Assembly: GCF_000225345.1 (NCBI RefSeq)
Contig: NC_015977.1
Location: forward strand, 3,162,001-3,226,000
Origin: Roseburia hominis A2-183
GTDB taxonomy: Bacteria > Bacillota > Clostridia > Lachnospirales > Lachnospiraceae
Reading direction: 5' to 3'
DNA: 64,000 nt
Position 1 is the first letter of the stretch; each line of letters opens with the position of its first letter. Made by a program: the position numbers and the translations under genes. Shown here piece by piece: positions 58,781 to 64,000 of this stretch. A model generated the notes under the pieces. The model was not told the DNA's origin. It was given only the letters and a program-made list of their open reading frames with translations, and made no database searches.

Positions 58781-59665
58781 GTGAAACCTTATTTTGAATG
58801 CTCAGACAAATTAAACAAACCATATGAAGCCTTTTTATTTGATGCACAGACATCTGAGATGTTTCCAATTCTTCCACATTGGCATTATTTTGTGGAGATT
58901 CTTTACATGGTGGAGGGAAAGGCGTATGTAGAGGCAGGAGAAGAGAATTATGTATTGGAACCGGGAGATCTAATCGTATTTTATCCGCAGATGGCTCATG
59001 CAATTTATTCAGCAGGACAACTTCCAATCCGCTACTATGTTCTGAAATTTGATCCGGTACATCTGAATATATCCGGTTCGGCGCTTCCACCGATTTCGAG
59101 TCTGATCGCCATGGCAGCAGTGGAGCAGAAGCTATCGGTTTATTTTTCGAAAGAGAAATTTAATCAGGAAAAATTGAAGCAGCTGATTCAGGGATCAGTG
59201 AAGACGTTAGAAGAAAAGCAATTTGGTTATGACATTATTATGCATTCGAATTATTGTCTTCTTATGGCAGAAATTCTTCGTGTCTGGAAGCAGGAAGGCT
59301 TTCAGATAAAAAAAAGGAAAAAAGAAACTGTATTAAGCGAAAAATTTACAGAGGTATCTGAGTACATTTCACAGCACTACCAGGAAGCTCTCTCGGTGGC
59401 GGAGCTGGCGGAAAAATTTCATATGAGTTATTCATATTTTGCCGCAATATTCAAGGAGTACTATGGGCAGACCTGCAAGGAGATGGTTCTCACAGTAAGA
59501 CTGCAAAAAGCGGAGGACTTATTGCAATTCACAGATTTTGACCTAACTTATATCAGCCAGGAGACAGGATTTTGTGACTGCAGCCATTTTATCAAGGCGT
59601 TTAAACAGAAGTATGGCGTGACACCTAGGAAGTATAGGATGTGTCATATTTTATATTCAAAATAA
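58781..59665 (+). CDS. AraC-family regulator of the GH113-ABC locus
   Basis: A 294-residue regulator starting at GTG 58781, with GGAG eight bases upstream. The N-terminal cupin has HWHYFVEILYMVEGKAYVEAG and LEPGDLIVFYPQMAHAIYS. The C-terminal helix-turn-helix pair is LSVAELAEKFHMSYSYFAAIFKEYYGQTCKEMV and DLTYISQETGFCDCSHFIKAFKQKYGVTPRKYR. It is divergent from GH113, and a TATAAT box lies at about 58732 (with a poor -35). It is probably the inducer-sensing activator of the glycosidase. Confidence 0.92.
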   Translation: MKPYFECSDKLNKPYEAFLFDAQTSEMFPILPHWHYFVEILYMVEGKAYVEAGEENYVLEPGDLIVFYPQMAHAIYSAGQLPIRYYVLKFDPVHLNISGSALPPISSLIAMAAVEQKLSVYFSKEKFNQEKLKQLIQGSVKTLEEKQFGYDIIMHSNYCLLMAEILRVWKQEGFQIKKRKKETVLSEKFTEVSEYISQHYQEALSVAELAEKFHMSYSYFAAIFKEYYGQTCKEMVLTVRLQKAEDLLQFTDFDLTYISQETGFCDCSHFIKAFKQKYGVTPRKYRMCHILYSK

Positions 59666-59666
59666 A

Positions 59667-59702
59667 AAAGGCTGCTACTCTAAAAAATAACAGCCTTTCT
59701 TA
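59667..59702. terminator. Terminator between AraC and hemerythrin genes
   Basis: AAAGGCTG and CAGCCTTT pair around a 16-base loop, with A-rich and T-rich flanks. It serves both convergent genes. Confidence 0.75.
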
Positions 59703-59707
59703 CTATA

Positions 59708-60106
59708 TCAGCCTTTTGGAATTTGACCATCGACATACAGAATGTGATTAACTAACCACTCTGTGAGATATTTTAAAATTCCCATAATCTGTTCATCTTG
59801 ATCTTCTACCTCATCATTGTGATGTTCCATAAATTCATCAAGTTTATGTATAAATTCCTGATGTTGAACTTTCTGTGTAAATATCTTCTTATAATTAATA
59901 GATTCCATATACTGCTCTTCATCACTAAAGTGTTTTACTGTATAATTTCGGAGATTTTCTAATATTATATCAATCCTATCATATTTATCCGGTGTAAACT
60001 CATCAAGAAGCAGTTCATATGCCTCATCTGCATATTTAAATAACTGCTTGTGTTCTTCGTCTATCATATCTATACCGATATAATATTCTGGTTTCATTTC
60101 ATACAT
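59708..60106 (-). CDS. Bacteriohemerythrin
   Basis: A 132-residue four-helix oxygen- or iron-binding protein. The di-iron ligands fit the family pattern: IDEEHKQLF, HFSDEEQYM, HQEFIHKLDEF and WLVNHILYVD. It binds O2 or serves iron and oxidative stress handling in anaerobes. It is downstream of the HD-GYP gene and of the peroxide regulator group on the same strand, so it probably belongs to the same oxidative stress response. Confidence 0.93.
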   Translation of the reverse strand: MYEMKPEYYIGIDMIDEEHKQLFKYADEAYELLLDEFTPDKYDRIDIILENLRNYTVKHFSDEEQYMESINYKKIFTQKVQHQEFIHKLDEFMEHHNDEVEDQDEQIMGILKYLTEWLVNHILYVDGQIPKG

Positions 60107-60211
60107 AAATTAATCCTACCTTCCGTTTATTTGTTTTATGAACCTGTTCCATACTATTCATAACAGGCAAATGCATTTCTCATGAATTTCCTATATTTTC
60201 TCGTTTTAATG

Positions 60212-61468
60212 TTAGATTCCACCAAAACATTCCCTAATTTTCTTGGAAATATCCGAATCAACAAAACCTTTCTGCGCCATGTCATCGAGTATCTCACACG
60301 TTTTTTCGTGCGATAAACCTTTCTTATATGGTCTGTCCTCGGTTAATGCCTGATAAATATCAATACATGCCATAATACGTTCCGGCTCATTTAATTCAGC
60401 TGCGGTTTTTCCAAAAGGATACCCTTTTCCATTTAACTTTTCATGATGGAAAGCTGCCCAGTCTCGTATTTCTTCAAAATCATTAACCTCTGATAATATA
60501 AGGTATGTATAGCCAGCATGATTCTTCATTTTTGAAAATTCATCATCCGTAAGCTTATCCGGTTTTTCCAAAATTTCATTGCCTACTGCCATCTTCCCAA
60601 TATCATGCAGTGCACCAGCCAGATAAATTTTTTGCACATTAATAGAATCATATCCGATATATTGAGCAAAAAAAGCTGCTTTTTCAGCCACTCCTATAGA
60701 ATGTCTGCTTGTAAAAGAAGATTTATAATCTACAATCTTTGCAAAAAAATCTGCGACATTTTTACACGTTTTCCAATCAAAAACCTGTTTTTGTCTTGGG
60801 ATAATCTCCCATAGCTTCGTTTCAAAAGAATTATCACGTAAACATATAAATGATTCAGAATGTGTGAATGCATGAAAAAAGGCATTCACACATTCTGAAT
60901 CGAATAATCCATCCCTATTTTTTAAAAGGTACTGACATATAAAATTCCAACTGTTATTTCCAGATCCCGTATTATTTCCTATAATATCAATGGTATCTGC
61001 AAGATGAATAATCCTTGCAAACAATGGAATTTCATTCCACTTTTTTTGAAAAGGACCGGTTCCATCGGCATGTTCATGATGATACAAAATCACATTTGAC
61101 ACATCTGTTTTAAATGGAATTTTAGTAATATTTTTTTCACCATAAATACAATGAAGATTTGTTTTTTTCTCGGATAAATCTTTTTTACAATTAATGACGG
61201 AATCCTTTTTCAGTTCTTCCGAAATATATTGTGTCAAAGCATTATCATGCAGTAAAGCACACATGGCTAAATCTTGTAATTCATCACCTTGAATTTTCCA
61301 ATATTCAGCCATGCATATACTTATATAAGCCACTCTTTTTCCATGTTTGTTTTTGATATTTACCAACTCTGCTTCTATACAGTCCAAAGCATAAGAATAG
61401 GCTCCTGCAAGTCCGATGATATCTATACTTAGTTCTTCTTTCATTGGTATAATCCTATCATAATACAT
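60212..61468 (-). CDS. Tandem HD / HD-GYP domain protein
   Basis: A 418-residue protein with two HD domains. The first (about 40-180) has ALLHDNALTQ and HHEHADGTGP. The second (about 250-418) is an HD-GYP domain with SRHSIGVAEKAA, ALHDIGKMAVGNEILEKP, the HHEKLNGKGYP hallmark and ACIDIYQALTEDRPY. HD-GYP enzymes cleave cyclic di-GMP. No sensor domain or membrane segment is present. It starts right after the stop of a flavin reductase stub, so a deletion may have brought it under the control of the Fur/PerR promoter. Confidence 0.9.
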   Translation of the reverse strand: MYYDRIIPMKEELSIDIIGLAGAYSYALDCIEAELVNIKNKHGKRVAYISICMAEYWKIQGDELQDLAMCALLHDNALTQYISEELKKDSVINCKKDLSEKKTNLHCIYGEKNITKIPFKTDVSNVILYHHEHADGTGPFQKKWNEIPLFARIIHLADTIDIIGNNTGSGNNSWNFICQYLLKNRDGLFDSECVNAFFHAFTHSESFICLRDNSFETKLWEIIPRQKQVFDWKTCKNVADFFAKIVDYKSSFTSRHSIGVAEKAAFFAQYIGYDSINVQKIYLAGALHDIGKMAVGNEILEKPDKLTDDEFSKMKNHAGYTYLILSEVNDFEEIRDWAAFHHEKLNGKGYPFGKTAAELNEPERIMACIDIYQALTEDRPYKKGLSHEKTCEILDDMAQKGFVDSDISKKIRECFGGI

Positions 61469-61582
61469 TTATGCTTCTGAGAACTGGTCTTTTCCTACAG
61501 AGCATCCGTTATCTTTTTCTGCTTCTTTAGCGGTCAATATAAACAGTCCATAACTCAACTTATACATTGCTTTTCTATCCAT
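61469..61582 (-). pseudogene. Truncated flavin reductase (N-terminal stub of 37 codons)
   Basis: The reading frame MDRKAMYKLSYGLFILTAKE then EKDNGC is the N-terminus of the flavin reductase/high-molecular-weight rubredoxin family found in Clostridia. After GC the family continuity is lost (SVGKDQFSEA) and the frame stops. The remaining approximately 170 residues, including the FMN site, are missing. Its start overlaps the Fur/PerR stop, as would be expected for an operon partner. It is probably a leftover of a deletion that joined the HD-GYP gene to this operon. Confidence 0.7.
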
Positions 61583-61982
61583 GCTGTTCCTTCTTTACCT
61601 TCTCCCTGCATTTCGGGCAAATGCCTTTAAATGAAATATCATAATCCACAAATTCAATTCCATGAGTGTTATGAATTCTTTCCAGCAAATCCGGTATTTG
61701 ATCCATATCCACATCAAAAACTTCACCGCACTTTATACATCTTACATGGTAATGATTTTTCAATGTAAAATCAAATCGGTTCGGTCCATCCGGAACTTCA
61801 ACCTTTCTTAATGCACCTTCCTCTACCAATATATCAAGATTTCTATATACAGTTCCCTTTCCAATTGTTGGATATGCTTCTTTTATAAATTCATACACTT
61901 CATTTGCCGTAACGTGTCTTCTCATTTCGTATACGGTATTTCTTACAAGATCTTTTTGAATGGTATTTCTCCTACTTGTCAT
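61575..61982 (-). CDS. Fur-family repressor, probably PerR
   Basis: A 135-residue metalloregulator. The winged helix has TANEVYEFIKEAYPTIGKGTVYRNLDILVEEG, the metal site HYHVRCIKCG and ICPKCRE form the two CxxC zinc pairs (Cys82/85 and Cys122/125). Surroundings (YaaA, Bcp, hemerythrin, flavin reductase stub) make peroxide-sensing PerR likelier than iron-sensing Fur. Two palindromes in its promoter region are candidate own operators. The start has AAGGAGG. Confidence 0.9.
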   Translation of the reverse strand: MTSRRNTIQKDLVRNTVYEMRRHVTANEVYEFIKEAYPTIGKGTVYRNLDILVEEGALRKVEVPDGPNRFDFTLKNHYHVRCIKCGEVFDVDMDQIPDLLERIHNTHGIEFVDYDISFKGICPKCREKVKKEQHG

Positions 61983-61988
61983 TTTCCT

Positions 61989-62071
61989 CCTTATTAGGAT
62001 TAGTTCTTAATAAGGATTGTATACCACTATCATCCTGTTGTCAATAAAAATAGTAATAATTCTCATTATTA
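61989..62071 (-). promoter_or_regulatory. Promoter and Fur/PerR box candidates
   Basis: On the minus strand TTGACA (62044-62039) and TACAAT (62021-62016) have a 17-base spacer. An inverted repeat CCTTATTA / TAATAAGG (61989-62015) follows the -10 box, and TAATAAT / ATTATTA with TCTC between (62054-62071) lies upstream of the -35 box. Both resemble AT-rich Fur-family sites and suggest autorepression. Confidence 0.75.
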
Positions 62072-62108
62072 TAAAAGCTTCCAAACTGAGCATCTTTTTC
62101 CTGAATAA

Positions 62109-62858
62109 CTATTTTATTTCGCGTTCAAATACATATTCTGAATCTGAAGATAAATCAGACCTAAACGAATATCCGAGTCTGTCAAATTTCTGAATCTCCA
62201 CCGGATTTTCAATATTATTTTCCGCTATGAATCTGACCATTTCACCACGAGCCATCTTGGCATAGGTACCTTTTGTTACCAATTTATCTCCGGATAACTC
62301 ACAAAATACAATCGTAATATATCTGTCCTGTGATGTCAGATACTTTTCTATACATTTTGAGTATTCTTTTGATGCAAGATTAATGATAATCCTACTGTCA
62401 TCGATTACTGAGCGGTATAACAATTCTCCCCAGTACTCATACAGATTTTTTGCATCTCCAATTCCAACCTTTGCCTGCATTTCAAGACGATAAGGAGTCA
62501 CACCATCCATTGGTTTTAAAATGCCATAAAACGCAGACAAGATTCTTAAATGATTTTTCAAATACTCAAACTGCTGGATTTCAAACACAGATGGTGCCAT
62601 ATATTGAAATGCAATCCCTTCATATGCTAAAACAGCCGGAGTAAGCCTGTTATAAAGATCCATATTTTCCAATCTGTTAAAGTTCTGCTCTGCAATCTTG
62701 TCATTACATTTCCAGATAGCTTTCAGTTCTTCTTTTGATTTGCTTTTCATCCAGTTTAATACTTCTGCTGTCTTATCAATATAGACAGGCAGTTCAACCG
62801 GTGCTAAGTTATCGGTATCTACAATCATCTTTTTTGCAGGTGATAAAATAATCTTCAT
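62109..62858 (-). CDS. yaaA: Peroxide stress protein YaaA
   Basis: A 249-residue DUF328/YaaA protein: MKIILSPAKKM at the N-terminus, LTPAVLAYEGIAFQYM, LRILSAFYGILKPMDGVTPYRLEM, IINLASKEYSK and KLVTKGTYAKMARGEMVRFIAE. YaaA lowers free iron and so limits Fenton damage during peroxide stress and also binds DNA. Its start overlaps the bcp stop by one base. Together with Bcp it forms an operon upstream of the PerR/Fur gene. Confidence 0.95.
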   Translation of the reverse strand: MKIILSPAKKMIVDTDNLAPVELPVYIDKTAEVLNWMKSKSKEELKAIWKCNDKIAEQNFNRLENMDLYNRLTPAVLAYEGIAFQYMAPSVFEIQQFEYLKNHLRILSAFYGILKPMDGVTPYRLEMQAKVGIGDAKNLYEYWGELLYRSVIDDSRIIINLASKEYSKCIEKYLTSQDRYITIVFCELSGDKLVTKGTYAKMARGEMVRFIAENNIENPVEIQKFDRLGYSFRSDLSSDSEYVFEREIK

Positions 62859-63313
62859 TATGCCAATTCCTTAAGCATATTTTCAGGATCATCTGCCGCC
62901 TTGACTTTATCATTTGCCTTTATAATGATTCCCTGCTCATCAATAAGATATGTAGTTCTTACTACGCCAATAGATACTTTTCCATAATTTTTCTTTTCTT
63001 TCCAGACATCATATGCTTCAATAACTTTACGATCCGGATCTGCTAATAGCGTAAATGCCAGTCCGTATTTTTCTTCAAATCTCTTGTGAGACGCTACAGA
63101 GTCCTTGCTTACTCCGAGAATAACAGCTCCCTTCTCAGTAAACTGTGGATAACGCTCAGAAAAGCCACATGCCTGCTTCGTACATCCTGGTGTATTATCC
63201 TTTGGATAAAAATATAAGATCACTTTTTTTCCTGCATAATCGCTTAATTTATGCATTTCTCCATTCTGATCCGGCAATTCAAAGTCCGGTGCTTTTATTC
63301 CTAACTCTAACAT
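62858..63313 (-). CDS. bcp: Thiol peroxidase Bcp (peroxiredoxin)
   Basis: A 151-residue AhpC/TSA peroxiredoxin. Peroxidatic Cys44 (DNTPGCTKQA) and Cys49 (ACGF) make it an atypical two-cysteine Bcp. LGVSKDSVASHKRFEEKYGLAFTLLAD and RTTYLIDEQG complete the fold. It reduces H2O2 and organic peroxides with thioredoxin. It lies between the DUF6219 gene and yaaA with a tight spacing. Confidence 0.95.
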   Translation of the reverse strand: MLELGIKAPDFELPDQNGEMHKLSDYAGKKVILYFYPKDNTPGCTKQACGFSERYPQFTEKGAVILGVSKDSVASHKRFEEKYGLAFTLLADPDRKVIEAYDVWKEKKNYGKVSIGVVRTTYLIDEQGIIIKANDKVKAADDPENMLKELA

Positions 63314-63316
63314 TTA

Positions 63317-63526
63317 CTATTCCTCCGCTTTTGTATTTTCCACCTGTTTTCTTGTTCTTTTATTACCTGAAATCATTTTATGACCAGAATAGACTGCCAT
63401 AATCATGCATATCAGAGAGCCAAATGCAAAGTATTTGTGTGCTGCTTTTAACCCTTTATATCCTGTATAAAAAGTTCCAACCATTGTAACTATTGCTCCG
63501 ATTGACCAATATTTATGTGCTTTCAT
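63317..63526 (-). CDS. DUF6219 small membrane protein
   Basis: A 69-residue protein, starting MKAHKYWSIGAIVTMVGTFY with two membrane helices, a KAAHKYFAFGSL repeat of the same motif, and a charged tail. The two halves look like an internal duplication (AHKYWSIG and AHKYFAFG). The start at 63526 is preferred over one 22 codons upstream, which is not family-like. It is the first gene of the bcp-yaaA transcript. The role is unknown. Confidence 0.85.
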   Translation of the reverse strand: MKAHKYWSIGAIVTMVGTFYTGYKGLKAAHKYFAFGSLICMIMAVYSGHKMISGNKRTRKQVENTKAEE

Positions 63527-63594
63527 GATACACCTCCATATTTTATTATCAACATCATAATACAACAATTTATTATTTTTCAACACCAGCATTT

Positions 63595-63715
63595 TTCATA
63601 GTTTTCTTTTAAGTCAGCAACCACCAGTTCAACTGGTGGTTTGCTATAAGCCCTCCAAAGGGCTATGTTACTACTCGCCCCAAAGGGCGGTGTCACAAGC
63701 ATTTTTACTGGTCCG
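63595..63715 (-). mobile_element. Right-end region of the IS200/IS605 element with subterminal hairpins
   Basis: AACCACCAGTT and AACTGGTGGTT form a perfect 11-bp hairpin around one base (63619-63641). It is followed by AGCCC/GGGCT and CGCCC/GGGCG stems. Subterminal hairpins of this kind are what TnpA recognises at element ends. The exact boundary and target site cannot be fixed from one end. Confidence 0.6.
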
Positions 63716-64000
63716 CTATAAAGCGGTACTTCTTGAATCTTCTTTTCTCGATTCTTCTGCTTGTTCTTTTATATACTTCTGTACTGCCTCGTCTGTGATA
63801 TTACCGATTGTTTCCACATAATATCCTCTTGCCCAAAATGCTGCTTTATCCCACTTACTCTGTAACTCTGGGTGACGATCGTATAGCATTAGGGTGCTTT
63901 TACCCTTTAAATATCCCATAAAATCTGAGACACTTAATTTCGGTGGTATTGCGACACTTAAATGCACATGATCTACACAAACTGCTCCTGCAATTATTTC
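63716..64000 (-). CDS. tnpA: IS200/IS605-family transposase TnpA, C-terminal part (cut by window edge)
   Basis: About 94 residues are visible. The HUH nuclease motif is HVH in CVDHVHLSVAIPP, KLSVSDFMGYLKGKSTLMLYD is the following block, and the catalytic Tyr helix is probably GYYVETIG. TnpA moves single-stranded DNA between hairpins. The open frame goes on past 64000; its apparent start at 63967 within the window is not a real one. Confidence 0.92.
   Translation of the reverse strand, partial: EIIAGAVCVDHVHLSVAIPPKLSVSDFMGYLKGKSTLMLYDRHPELQSKWDKAAFWARGYYVETIGNITDEAVQKYIKEQAEESRKEDSRSTAL

Overview
The window looks like chromosomal DNA of a gut Firmicute of the family Lachnospiraceae (Clostridia). 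The protein families fit this: a bile salt hydrolase, a DUF6440 and a DUF6219 protein, a threonyl-tRNA synthetase without a TGS domain, and rhodanese-TtcA and MNT-HEPN genes. So do T-box leaders, AGGAGG-type ribosome binding sites and sigma-A promoters with 17-base spacers. Genus is not assigned. No rRNA, CRISPR array or plasmid/phage backbone was seen. One tRNA-Pro(CGG) is present.

Layout. 1-8.6 kb: a pyruvate kinase cut by the window edge, CorA, two small enzymes, a thiamine-salvage operon (thiM-thiE-HAD) with a glnQ remnant, an AI-2E family transporter, a TraX-family protein and pyrF. 8.6-10.9 kb: an AT-rich patch with a decayed regulator, an Abi/HEPN defence gene, tRNA-Pro and a 3 x 78 bp repeat. 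10.9-15.8 kb: an SDR reductase, glgX, a flavin reductase and a pectinesterase. 15.8-21 kb: a five-gene nickel/peptide-type ABC importer. 21-25.4 kb: tRNA sulfur and t6A genes, nadA and cysK. 25.4-28.4 kb: a DUF3021/LytTR pair, a MalY/PatB-type C-S lyase and a GDSL esterase. 28.4-31.4 kb: a T-box-controlled cstA. 31.4-36.9 kb: an MFS permease, an MNT-HEPN pair, SdpI, GNAT, an autoregulated MarR with DegV, and bile salt hydrolase. 36.9-46.2 kb: rsmH, a DUF1266 membrane protein, a Cof-type HAD, pgi and T-box-controlled thrS. 46.4-54.6 kb: a manganese-riboswitch-controlled CaCA exchanger, then a TRAP transporter, GH31 and AraC locus. 54.7-64 kb: a nitroreductase, an ABC exporter with a GH113 glycosidase and AraC, then a markedly AT-rich peroxide-stress block (hemerythrin, HD-GYP, PerR/Fur, YaaA, Bcp, DUF6219) and the end of an IS200/IS605 element.

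The most unusual signal is a family of three intergenic repeats of about 600 bp (30613-31240, 40941-41560, 47543-48133). Each is an imperfect palindrome over its whole length: left half and right half are inverted copies, so a transcript from either strand would fold into one giant hairpin. All three lie exactly in gaps between convergent genes. Two are closely related and the third is a diverged member with hairpin ends. They encode nothing convincing. I propose a Lachnospiraceae family of giant fold-back repeats that work as, or were selected as, bidirectional terminators or insulators, or that arose as non-autonomous mobile elements.

Several genes are visibly broken: a glnQ remnant with an internal deletion, an AlbA_2-type regulator, an HD phosphohydrolase tail and a flavin reductase stub. 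They suggest ongoing deletion at transcription-unit borders.
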